From Kiloniellaceae bacterium (GTDB lineage Bacteria; Pseudomonadota; Alphaproteobacteria; Kiloniellales; Kiloniellaceae), in assembly GCA_021776195.1 (NCBI GenBank), contig JAJFGK010000105.1:1-64000 (forward strand): a stretch of 64,000 nt of DNA, read 5' to 3'. Position 1 is the stretch's first letter, and each line of letters begins with the position of its first letter. Below the pieces are notes generated by a model that worked only from the letters and a program-made list of their open reading frames with translations, was not told the origin of the DNA and did not search any database. The position numbers were made by a program, and so were the translations under genes. This document shows positions 7,400 through 15,175 of the stretch, piece by piece.

Positions 7400-8797
7400 A
7401 TGGTCGAGCGCAGTAACCTCATCACCCGTCCTTTCGGCGCCTACGACCGGCGCCACGTGGAGGACCACGACCGCGAACTCACCGAAGTTGGCCGCGGTAC
7501 GCCCTGCGGCGAGTACCTGCGGCGCTTCTGGCAGCCGGTGGCGCGCGGCGCCGACCTGGGCGACCTGCCGCTCGCCATCCGCATCCTGGGCGAGGACCTG
7601 GTGCTGTTTCGCGACGGCGGCGGCCGGGTCGGGCTGCTGGAAAAGCACTGCTGTCACCGCGGCACCTCCCTGGAGTTCGGCAAGATCTGTGAGACCGGGA
7701 TCCGCTGCTGCTATCACGGCTGGCACTTCGATATCGACGGGACCATCCTGGAGACCCCCTTCGAGCCGCCGGAGAGCAAGGTCAGGACCCGCATGTTCCA
7801 GGGCGCCTATCCGACCCATGAGTACCGCGGCGCGATCTTCGCCTACCTGGGCCCGGCCGACCGGCGCCCGGCCTTCCCGGTCTTCGACGCCTTTGAGCGC
7901 GAGGCGACGACCTACGATCTGCGCAAGCGGGTCTCGCCCTGCAACTGGCTGCAGGTGCGCGAGAACGAGACCGACCCGCTGCACCTGGTCTTCCTGCACA
8001 CGCGGCTGTTCGGCGTGCAGTTTCGCGAGGTCTATGGCGGCATGCCGACCGTCGAGTGGCAGGAGACGCCGCTGGGTCTGCTCTACAAGGCGGTCTGGCG
8101 CTGGGGCGATCACCTCTACCTGCGCTGCAACGACATGATCATGCCGACCATCGTGCGGGTTGCCGGCATCGAGGACGGCGAGGGCGAGACCCTCTTCGAC
8201 CGGCGCGGCTCGGTGCTGAACTGGGTGGTGCCGATCGACGACACCACCACCATGAGCCTGAGCTGGAGCGATATCGACAAGGACCTGGCGGTGCCGGGCA
8301 ACGACGGCTACGCCGACCGTGCCCTGAAGACGGCTCAGCGCCGGGTCGGCTCGGGCGATGTCGGCCAGACCGGCGATGCGCCCTATGAAGAGCGCCAGCG
8401 CGCGCCCGGCGACTGGGATGCCTGGGCCTCGCAAGGGGCTCAGCACCACCACAGCCGGGAGAACCTGGCGACCTCGGACCGCGGCGTCTCGCTCTATCGC
8501 CGGATGCTGCGCGAGGGCATCCGCGCCGTGGCCCGCGGCGAGGACCCTCAGGGGCTGATCATCGAGGCGCCGGACAAACCGATCATGACCTACTGCCACA
8601 ACACCGTGCTGGCGGTGCCGCCGGGCGCCAGCGAGGACGAGGAGCGCGACCGCAAGCTGGCCTTCGGCCGCACCATCACCGAGGCGATTCTGTCGGGCGC
8701 GCTGCGCAAGACCCAGCCCGGGGCCGAGCCGCTATCGGCGGCGCCCCCGCTTTCCCTGCCCCCGCTTTCCCTGGCGACTGGAGATCAAGGATCATGA
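7400..8797 (+). CDS. Rieske non-heme iron aromatic ring-hydroxylating oxygenase, alpha subunit
   Basis: About 465 aa, of the phthalate/vanillate-type oxygenase group. The Rieske [2Fe-2S] ligands are C-x-H in KHCCHRG and C-x2-H in CCYHGW, and the mononuclear iron site is the D-x2-H-x4-H of NETDPLHLVFLH. It would hydroxylate or demethylate an aromatic acid using electrons from a separate reductase not encoded next to it. The start at 7400 follows the repeat directly. Its TGA overlaps the ATG of the RidA-like gene (ATGA 8794-8797), implying coupled translation, perhaps because the reaction yields a reactive enamine/imine. Confidence 0.92.
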   Translation: MVERSNLITRPFGAYDRRHVEDHDRELTEVGRGTPCGEYLRRFWQPVARGADLGDLPLAIRILGEDLVLFRDGGGRVGLLEKHCCHRGTSLEFGKICETGIRCCYHGWHFDIDGTILETPFEPPESKVRTRMFQGAYPTHEYRGAIFAYLGPADRRPAFPVFDAFEREATTYDLRKRVSPCNWLQVRENETDPLHLVFLHTRLFGVQFREVYGGMPTVEWQETPLGLLYKAVWRWGDHLYLRCNDMIMPTIVRVAGIEDGEGETLFDRRGSVLNWVVPIDDTTTMSLSWSDIDKDLAVPGNDGYADRALKTAQRRVGSGDVGQTGDAPYEERQRAPGDWDAWASQGAQHHHSRENLATSDRGVSLYRRMLREGIRAVARGEDPQGLIIEAPDKPIMTYCHNTVLAVPPGASEDEERDRKLAFGRTITEAILSGALRKTQPGAEPLSAAPPLSLPPLSLATGDQGS

Positions 8798-10053
8798 GCG
8801 ACACGACCTGGCAACTGCCCTTCGCCGGCCACCACTTCATTTCGGCCTCCGCCGCCCATCTGACCTTCGTCGGCGGGGCCGGCGACTTCGACGGCCAGGG
8901 GACGATCCGCCATCCCGGCGACCTGGAGGGGCAGGTCGAGGGCGCCATGAGCAATCTGGCCGCCGCCCTGGCGGCCGAGAGCTGCGGTCTGGGCGACGTG
9001 GTGCGCCTCAAGGTCTTCTACCGCAGCGCGGCGGACGATGGGGGGGCGGACCGCGATGACGGGGTCGCTGCGGAATGGGCCCTGCTGGCCCGGCTTGCCG
9101 CCGCCTTCGAGGACGACCCCCTGCCGGCGATTTCGCTGCTGCCGGTGCCGCTGCAGCCCTTCGCCGGCCAGGAACTCCAGGTCCAGGCCATCGCCCAGCG
9201 CGGCTGGCGCGGGTTCGACGATATCCGGGTGGTGAGCGAGCCGGCCCCGGAACGCCATGCCGCGGCCTTCCAGGGCCGCCCGGTGACCTGGGGCCTGCGT
9301 GCCGGCGAGCTGATTTCGGTGCCGCTGCGGACCGCGGCCGGCGACGACGCTGCAACCGCGGCGCTCGGCGAGGGCGTGCCCCAGACCCACGCCATCATGA
9401 CCCGCATGGGCGAGACCCTGGCCGCCCTGGGCGCGTCGTTCCAGGATTCCATCAAGAAGGAGGGCTACTACTTCGGCACCACCCGGCCCCAGTGGGCCGA
9501 GATGGCCGCGGTACGGGCCTCCTACTTCAAGGAGCCGGGGCCGGTCGCCACCATGGTGCCGGGGCATATCCTCTGGCCGGCCGGCTCGGTCACCAAGATC
9601 GAGCTCCTGGCCATGCGCCAGAAGCGCCTGACCTACGACAAGTATATTCCGCGCGACGACTCCTGGCCCGACCGGGTCTGGGACTGGCCGCTCAATTTGC
9701 CCTACCGCCAGGGCACCCGCCTGCGCGACACCATCTGGCTCGGCGGCCAGGTGCCGGCGCCGCCCTTCGCCCACGCCCTCGACCGGGTCCTGCCGGCCCA
9801 GCTGGTGCCGCAGACCCGGCTGACCATGTCCTATATCGAGGACCTGCTGCGCGGCTTCGGCCGGCGCCCGGCGGATCTGAAGCTGCTGATCGCCTACTTC
9901 ACCTCGGACGGCACGCCGGAGGCCACCGCGACCTTTCTCGATACGGTGGCGGCCTGCGTCGACGGCCCCCTGCCGCCGATCACCGTGGTGCCCCAGCCCC
10001 ACATGCACACCCCCGAGACCATGGTCGAAATCTGGGGCATCGCCCAGGGCTAG
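8794..10053 (+). CDS. Three-domain RidA/YjgF-like protein
   Basis: A 419-aa protein that appears to hold three consecutive Rid-fold units of roughly 130-140 residues: 1-135 (FVGGAGDFDGQGTIRHPGDLEGQ), about 140-275 (QTHAIMTRMGETLAALGASFQDSIKKEGYYF) and about 280-419 (TIWLGGQVPAPPFAH, ending PHMHTPETMVEIWGIA). Canonical RidA is a single-domain trimer that hydrolyses reactive enamines/imines, so a fused three-unit chain could form the trimer in one polypeptide. The catalytic Arg of RidA is not obvious in each unit. Coupled by ATGA overlap to the Rieske oxygenase. RidA relationship is fairly sure; the activity is inferred. Confidence 0.75.
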   Translation: MSDTTWQLPFAGHHFISASAAHLTFVGGAGDFDGQGTIRHPGDLEGQVEGAMSNLAAALAAESCGLGDVVRLKVFYRSAADDGGADRDDGVAAEWALLARLAAAFEDDPLPAISLLPVPLQPFAGQELQVQAIAQRGWRGFDDIRVVSEPAPERHAAAFQGRPVTWGLRAGELISVPLRTAAGDDAATAALGEGVPQTHAIMTRMGETLAALGASFQDSIKKEGYYFGTTRPQWAEMAAVRASYFKEPGPVATMVPGHILWPAGSVTKIELLAMRQKRLTYDKYIPRDDSWPDRVWDWPLNLPYRQGTRLRDTIWLGGQVPAPPFAHALDRVLPAQLVPQTRLTMSYIEDLLRGFGRRPADLKLLIAYFTSDGTPEATATFLDTVAACVDGPLPPITVVPQPHMHTPETMVEIWGIAQG

Positions 10054-10101
10054 CTAAAAAGGGGACTGTCCCCTTTAATTTTTCACTGTAAAAACAAAGG
10101 C
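10054..10101. repeat. REP palindrome downstream of the transposase
   Basis: AAAGGGGACTGTCCCCTTT (10058-10076), a 9-bp perfect inverted repeat with a single central base, followed by AATT and a run ending AAAAACAA. The same palindrome and tail occur at 10899-10945, so the pair brackets the Y1 transposase gene. It may also act as the terminator of the RidA gene that ends at 10053. Confidence 0.85.
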
Positions 10102-10125
10102 TGGTGGGCCTGAAATCCGATCATT

Positions 10126-10875
10126 CTAACGACCGGGAGTGCCGTCCCGGGCCGGGCGTCCGAGCGGCCAGAGGCTGGACTGGAGGTTGAGCCCGGCGGC
10201 GGTGGCCTCGACCCACCCGGCGCCGCCGAGAGGCCGTCCACGCTTGACGCACTGCCGCAGCGCGGCGAGTTCGGCGGCGCTTTGCGGGCGGTTCACCCAG
10301 GCCCGCCAGTCGGCCCGCTTGGGGACCGGGCTGGGATCGACCGCGACCCGGGTCGCCCCGGCCGTACGGCTCCCCCCTGCCGCGCGGCCCGCCCCCGGTG
10401 CGCGGGTCGCCCCCGCCGCGCGGGTCGCCCCTGCCACGCGGGTCCGGGTGAGACTGGACCAGGGCCAGTCCTCGGCGCGCTCGACCAGTCCCGCGCGCAG
10501 CGGGTTGCGTTCGACATAGCGCAGGACGGTCAGCAGGTGGCCGTCCTCTTGGATCGGGAAGGACTTGAAGCGGCCCTGCCAAAGGTGGCCGTCGCTGCCG
10601 TGGCGTTTGTGATGGCGCCGCACCTGGGCGGTCATGAGCCACTGCATCCAGCGGCCGAGATCGCCATCGCCCCGGGGCCGGACCACCAGATGAAAGTGGT
10701 TCGGCATCAGGCAATAGGCGAAGATCTCCAGGGGCAGGCGTGCCACGGCCTTGTTGAGCAAGATCGCAAAGGCCTCGTAATCCGCCTCGCCGTGAAACAC
10801 CGTGGCCCGCCCGTTGCCCCGGTTGATCACGTGATAGCAGAGACCGCCGGGCTGTGGGCGCGTGGCGCGCGGCAT
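10126..10875 (-). CDS. REP-associated tyrosine transposase (RAYT, IS200-like Y1)
   Basis: A 249-aa single-strand-specific HUH transposase. The HUH motif is MPNHFHLVV and the nucleophile tyrosine lies in YVERNPLRAGLV; LWQGRFKSFPI is also typical of RAYTs. The start at 10875 (MPRATRP) is set by GGAGAA eight bases upstream; a longer frame adds unsupported residues. Odd feature: about 40 residues after the catalytic tyrosine consist of Gly-Ala-Thr-Arg repeats (10365-10445, built from repeated GCGGGTCGCCCC-like units), an expansion absent from the core family. REP palindromes on both sides identify its likely substrate. Confidence 0.93.
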   Translation of the reverse strand: MPRATRPQPGGLCYHVINRGNGRATVFHGEADYEAFAILLNKAVARLPLEIFAYCLMPNHFHLVVRPRGDGDLGRWMQWLMTAQVRRHHKRHGSDGHLWQGRFKSFPIQEDGHLLTVLRYVERNPLRAGLVERAEDWPWSSLTRTRVAGATRAAGATRAPGAGRAAGGSRTAGATRVAVDPSPVPKRADWRAWVNRPQSAAELAALRQCVKRGRPLGGAGWVEATAAGLNLQSSLWPLGRPARDGTPGR

Positions 10876-10898
10876 GGCAAGTTCTCCTTCCAGCACCA

Positions 10899-10945
10899 AT
10901 AAAGGGGACTGTCCCCTTTTTAATTGTATAGCAAAAACAACGAAA
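10899..10945. repeat. REP palindrome upstream of the transposase
   Basis: AAAGGGGACTGTCCCCTTT at 10901-10919, then TTAATT and AAAAACAA, matching the 10054 copy in both palindrome and tail. With it, this frames an 890-bp unit (REP - transposase - REP) that could move or be copied as a block. Confidence 0.85.
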
Positions 10946-11056
10946 TGTGGAGGCTAATTTGGCTGACACGCCCTTGGCCGCTCGCTCGGGCGAGGGCCTG
11001 TCGCCTTTACCCGACCGGCCCCTTGGCCCCGCCGACCCCTCTATCCGGCCGGCCGC

Positions 11057-11986
11057 TTACCCCACCGCCGCGACCCGGTAGCCGACCCGGGGGAAGTGGA
11101 TGCAGACCTGGCCGACCCGGTCGTCGTCGCGCAGGACGGCGACGGTCTCGCGGCCGAGGACCTGGAGCCGCCCGGCGACCGCCGGGTCGCCGCCGTCGCC
11201 CAGGGGCTCGACCGTGACCGGTTGGCCGAGGACCAACGCCTGGCTGTCGTCGCTGTCCACCGCCGCGGCCGTGGCCGGTTCGGCGTCGCGCGCGACCGCC
11301 AGCGCCGCCGCCGCGGTCGTCTCCCGGGGCCGGCCGTGGCCGAGCGCCATCACCCGGTCTTCCCAGGCCGCCAGCGCGGGGTAGCCGGCGATCAGATCGG
11401 CACCGCCCACCCATCGGCCGCGCAGAAACCAGACCACATAGTAGGCCAGCAGATCCGGCAGGGCCGGTGCCGCGCCGAGGATGAAGGGCCGCCCGCCGGC
11501 CAGGCGCTGTTCGACCCAGCCAAGCTGGCCGCGCAACTGGGCGATGACGTGGGGCAGGTCGTCGTGCACCGTCGCCAGATCGAACTGCGGCCCGAGGTAG
11601 AGCCGCCCGCGGTCTTGGGCGAACTCGGGCGGCAGGCTGTCCGGCGCGGCGCCCAGAACCACCTTGATGGCGGCGCAGAAGAGCTCGCTGTCGATCCAGC
11701 GGCTCACCCCCCAGACCATGCCGTCGGCGCCGCCGGCCATGAAGCTGGGCGCGGGAAAGCGGCGCTCCAGCTCGCGCAGGATGCATTGGCTGTCGCAGTA
11801 GATGTCGGCGCCGAGCTGCATCACCGGGGTGCGGCGATAACCGCCGGTCAGCGGCATGAGGTCGGGCTTGGGCGGGATGCGCGGGATGATGACCGAGCGC
11901 CAGGCCAGGTCCTTGATGCCGAAGCCGACGCGGACTTTCTCGGAGACCGGCGACTGCGGATAGTGATGGAAGATGATGTCAGACAT
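11057..11986 (-). CDS. Glutathione S-transferase family protein with C-terminal extension
   Basis: The first 210 residues are GST-like: a thioredoxin-fold N-terminus (IIFHHYPQSPVSEKVRVGFGIKDL) with the cis-Pro region RRTPVMQLG and the CDSQCILRELE substrate-binding Ser/Asp, then an alpha-helical C-domain. The final 80 or so residues (from about 230) form an extra beta-rich segment ending HFPRVGYRVAAVG, not part of canonical GSTs. At 309 aa it is longer than usual. It lies 24 bp downstream of the RidA gene on the same strand, so they likely share a transcript. Substrate unknown. Confidence 0.82.
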   Translation of the reverse strand: MSDIIFHHYPQSPVSEKVRVGFGIKDLAWRSVIIPRIPPKPDLMPLTGGYRRTPVMQLGADIYCDSQCILRELERRFPAPSFMAGGADGMVWGVSRWIDSELFCAAIKVVLGAAPDSLPPEFAQDRGRLYLGPQFDLATVHDDLPHVIAQLRGQLGWVEQRLAGGRPFILGAAPALPDLLAYYVVWFLRGRWVGGADLIAGYPALAAWEDRVMALGHGRPRETTAAAALAVARDAEPATAAAVDSDDSQALVLGQPVTVEPLGDGGDPAVAGRLQVLGRETVAVLRDDDRVGQVCIHFPRVGYRVAAVG

Positions 11987-12010
11987 GGCGTCCCCCGCCC
12001 CGGTTGTCGG

Positions 12011-12439
12011 TCACGTAGCGCTGTCTTCGGCGCGGGCGGAGCCGGTTCCGCCCAGATAGGCGATGGCTTCGATCTCGACCAGCATCTCCGGCTCGGCCAG
12101 CGCCGCCAGCACCGTGGTGCGCGCCGGCGGGGCCTTTGGGAAGACCCTGGCGAAGACCGCGTTCATGGCTTGAAAGTAGCGCATGTCGGAAAGATAGACG
12201 TTGCACTTGACCACGTCCGACGGTGTCGCGCCGCCCTCGGCCAGGACCGCCACCACGTTGGCCAGGGTCTGCTCGGTCTGGCGGGCGATATCGCCGACGC
12301 CGACAACTTCGCCCTTGGAGTCCCAGGCCACCTGGCCCGAGGTGAAGATGAAATGGCCGGCCTTGGCGCCTGGCGAGTAGGGAAAAGCCGGGCGTGGCTG
12401 GAACGATAGACTCTCGGGCGTCAAAACCTCTTTCGGCAT
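12011..12439 (-). CDS. RidA-family protein
   Basis: A 142-aa single-domain RidA/YjgF/Rid protein: FPYSPGAKAGHFIFTSGQVAWDSKGEVVG, then IARQTEQTLANVVAVLAEGGATPSDVVKCNVYLSDM and the signature near PPARTTVLAALAEPEMLVEIEAIAYL with the Arg of the P-x-R-T motif that binds the imine carboxylate. Canonical RidA deaminates 2-aminoacrylate-type intermediates. The start (MPKEVLTPES) at 12439 has GGAG eight bases upstream; an open frame reading further upstream is antisense to the EamA gene. Probably first gene of a two-gene unit with the GST. Confidence 0.93.
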   Translation of the reverse strand: MPKEVLTPESLSFQPRPAFPYSPGAKAGHFIFTSGQVAWDSKGEVVGVGDIARQTEQTLANVVAVLAEGGATPSDVVKCNVYLSDMRYFQAMNAVFARVFPKAPPARTTVLAALAEPEMLVEIEAIAYLGGTGSARAEDSAT

Positions 12440-12565
12440 GGCTGGGCTCCCTTCATGATGCCGGCGGCGCGAGGGGCGCATCATAGGCCAAGGCGCGCCG
12501 GGGGAAACGCCCCTGACGGTTCTCGGTCCAGATTTTCGAGGGCGAGAGTTTCCCGGGAGGCTTTG

Positions 12566-13453
12566 GTGGCACTGGCGGCGGCGGATAGCGATCATCGCGT
12601 GGGGCTGGGCATCGCCTGTTCCCTGGTCGCGGTGCTGTTCTTTGCCACCTCCGACGGGGTCGCCAAGTGGCTCGGGCAGCTTGGCTACGGCGCCGGCGAG
12701 ATCGTCTTCCTGCGCTATGTCTTCGGCCTGCTGCCGGTCCTGGTCATGTTGCGGCGCTCGGGCCTGGGAGCGCTGCGCACCCGGCGGCCCGGCCTGCACC
12801 TGCTGCGCGCGCTGCTGATCGGCTCGGCCCTGATGCTCTTCTTCAGCGGCCTCAAGGTGCTGCCCCTGGCCGAGGCCATCGGCATCGCCTTTACCGCGCC
12901 GCTCTTCATCACCGCCCTGGCCGGGCCGGTCCTGGGCGAGAAGGTCGGGCCCCGGCGCTGGGCCGCCGTGCTGGTCGGCTTCCTCGGCGCGCTCATCATC
13001 CTGCGTCCCGGTACCGCCGCCTTTCAGCCCACCGCGCTTTTGATCGTCGGCTCGGCGCTCTGCTTTTCCTGCGCCATGCTGCTGACCCGGCGCATGGCGC
13101 CGAGCGAGACCAACGTGGCGATGTTCACCTACTCGACCCTCGGTGCCGGGATCACCGCCCTGCCCCTGGCGCTCTGGGACTGGCGCGCGCCGGCCCTGGC
13201 GCATCTCTGGGGCTTCGTCTTTCTCGGCATCGTCGGCGGCACCGCGGCCTTCCTGGTGATCAAGGCCTATCGCCATGCGCCGGCGGCGGTGGTCGCGCCC
13301 TTCGACTATACGGCGCTGATCTGGGGCGCCCTGATCGGCTGGTTCCTGTGGCAGGAGGAGCCGTCGGTCGCGGTTTGGATCGGCGCCGGCGTGGTCGCCG
13401 CCGCGGGGGTCTATATCACCCATCGCGAGACCCGCCCGTCGGGCAGGGACTAG
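12566..13453 (+). CDS. EamA/DMT-family transporter
   Basis: About 295 aa and ten hydrophobic segments in two EamA repeats. Conserved stretches PLAEAIGIAFTAPLFITALAGPVLGEK and VVAPFDYTALIWGALIGWFLW mark it as a paralogue of the transporters at 6073 and 31592. A GTG start at 12566 is preferred because GGGAGG lies five bases before it and the membrane domain begins 12 residues later; the open frame extends upstream to 12455 but encodes only low-complexity Arg/Gly there and runs into the divergent RidA leader. Inner membrane efflux, substrate unknown. Confidence 0.9.
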   Translation: MALAAADSDHRVGLGIACSLVAVLFFATSDGVAKWLGQLGYGAGEIVFLRYVFGLLPVLVMLRRSGLGALRTRRPGLHLLRALLIGSALMLFFSGLKVLPLAEAIGIAFTAPLFITALAGPVLGEKVGPRRWAAVLVGFLGALIILRPGTAAFQPTALLIVGSALCFSCAMLLTRRMAPSETNVAMFTYSTLGAGITALPLALWDWRAPALAHLWGFVFLGIVGGTAAFLVIKAYRHAPAAVVAPFDYTALIWGALIGWFLWQEEPSVAVWIGAGVVAAAGVYITHRETRPSGRD

Positions 13454-13479
13454 TCGCGCGGAGAGAGGAACTCACCACG

Positions 13480-14742
13480 ATGACCCCACTGGAACGCATG
13501 AACCGGATCTCCGAGGATGGCCTTTGCATCGGCTGCGGGCTCTGCCAGTCCCTGGCGGGCAAGGACCGGCTGGCGATGGCGGTGACGCCCGAGGGCTACG
13601 AGCGGCCGGTGCCCCTGGGCGATCTCGAGGCCGAGACGGTGGCGCGGATCTACGACGTCTGTCCCGGCACACGGGTCGAGGGCCTGCCCGAGGCCCTGAT
13701 CGACTCGGACACCAGAATCGATCCCGTCTGGGGCCCGACCCAAAGCATCCTGCTGGCCCATGCCGGCGACCCGCAAGTGCGCTTCGAGGCCTCCACGGGC
13801 GGCGTTCTGACGGCGCTGGCGCTCTATCTGCTGAGCTCGGGACGGGTGGATTTCATCTTGCACGCGCGCGCCTCCAAGACCCATCCGAGCTTTGGCGAAG
13901 CGCAGCTCTCCTTCGATGCGGCCAGCGTGCTGGAAGGCATGGGCTCGCGCTACGGCCCGACCGCGCCGCTGCTCGACATCCGCGGCGTGCTGGACCGCGG
14001 CCGGCCCTTCGCCTTCGTCGCCAAGCCTTGCGACGTCGCGGCCCTGCGCAACTATGCCCGGCTGGATGCCCGCGTCGATGAACTCTGCCGGATCATGATG
14101 GCACCGGTCTGCGGCGGCTTCATGGAGCCGCGCGGCATGCGCGATTTCCTGGCCGGCCTGGGCGTCGACCTGCGCGACGTGACGGCTCTGCGTTACCGCG
14201 GCCACGGCTGCCCCGGGCCGACCCGGATCGAGACCGCCGACGGTGCGGTGCGCGAGTTGAACTATCTCGACATGTGGGGCGAGGACGACTCGGCCTGGTC
14301 GCTGCCCTTTCGCTGCAAGATCTGTCCCGATGGGATCGGCGAGGCCGCCGACATCGCCGCCTCCGACAACTGGCCCGGCGGCGCGCCGGACCGCGAGGCG
14401 CAAAAGACCGACCCGGGGACCAACGCCGTGCTGGCGCGCAGCGCGGCTGGCCGCGAACTGCTGGAGGCGGCGGCCCGCGACGGCGCGCTGTCCCTCGAAG
14501 GCACCATCACCGCCCGCGACATGGACGGCTACCAGCCGCATCAGGTGAAGAAAAAGTATGCCGCCTGGGCCCGCCACCTGGGGCTCCGGATCGGCGGCTG
14601 CCTGGCGCCCCAGACCGCCCGCCTGCGCCTGGCCGAGCTGGCGCGGGAGGCCGGTGTCGGCGAGAACCTGCGCCAGGCCCGCGGCACCCGCCGCCGCGCC
14701 CGCGCCGGCCGCACCATCCAGCCGACGCCGCGGCGGGCGTGA
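13480..14742 (+). CDS. FrhB/FdhB-type (coenzyme F420 hydrogenase beta subunit family) iron-sulfur protein
   Basis: A 420-aa orphan member of the FrhB_FdhB family. An N-terminal [4Fe-4S] motif is formed by CIGCGLCQSL plus a later CP (DVCPGTR). The FrhB core follows, with STGGVLTALALYLL, AKPCDVAALRNYA, APVCGGFME, RGHGCPGPTRIE, and CKICPDGIGEAADI near residue 285. Relatives reduce F420-like flavins, ferredoxin, or hydroxymethyl-chlorophyll. Alphaproteobacteria generally lack F420-hydrogenases, so a flavin-linked reductase role is more likely. The basic C-terminal tail (RRRARAGRTIQPTPRRA) is not part of the domain. It lies 26 bp after the EamA gene. Confidence 0.85.
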   Translation: MTPLERMNRISEDGLCIGCGLCQSLAGKDRLAMAVTPEGYERPVPLGDLEAETVARIYDVCPGTRVEGLPEALIDSDTRIDPVWGPTQSILLAHAGDPQVRFEASTGGVLTALALYLLSSGRVDFILHARASKTHPSFGEAQLSFDAASVLEGMGSRYGPTAPLLDIRGVLDRGRPFAFVAKPCDVAALRNYARLDARVDELCRIMMAPVCGGFMEPRGMRDFLAGLGVDLRDVTALRYRGHGCPGPTRIETADGAVRELNYLDMWGEDDSAWSLPFRCKICPDGIGEAADIAASDNWPGGAPDREAQKTDPGTNAVLARSAAGRELLEAAARDGALSLEGTITARDMDGYQPHQVKKKYAAWARHLGLRIGGCLAPQTARLRLAELAREAGVGENLRQARGTRRRARAGRTIQPTPRRA

Positions 14743-15175
14743 CACAGGATCTGGCCCTGATCGCTTCGGGCGGGGCCGGGATAGATTGGCGCTGCTCGGC
14801 TTCTTCAACAGAGCCGGCAAGATCGACGAGGCGGATTAAAGCCGGGGCAACGCCGAGCCCAAAAGCCTTGTTGGCCGACGCCCTGTGGCAGATCGCGCTG
14901 TCGCGGCTACCGATTGTTCCAGCGCTGACATAGAGGTTTCTGTTCATCCTGCTTGGCTGCAAAAGCTACGGGAGAGGTGGGCCTAGATCACCACCGATTC
15001 AATCCATCTGCCCCGCCATGCCGCCTTTCGGCTCATGGAGGGAAGCTCGGGCCGGTGCTTGGCGGAGAACATTGTCAATAACACTTAGATCGCGCAGTCT
15101 GCGAGTGGGTCGCCGTTTCACATAGGCAATTCGGTTTAGAATTCATGGCGGACACAGCAGTGGGGTATTGGCGCC
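14743..15175. other. Non-coding stretch before the MscS gene
   Basis: 433 bp with no supportable gene. Short frames such as the one ending LGFFNRAGKIDEAD at 14837 lack ribosome sites and initiator codons. The part from 15080 has lower GC and is the likely MscS promoter region (AATTCGGTTTAGAATTCATG around 15127-15146), but no confident -35/-10 pair is seen. Confidence 0.5.

Noticed and set aside
12440..13423. Minus-strand frame extending RidA upstream, rich in Gln/Asp/Gly
   Set aside because: Antisense of the EamA gene; RidA homology and the ribosome site begin at 12439.
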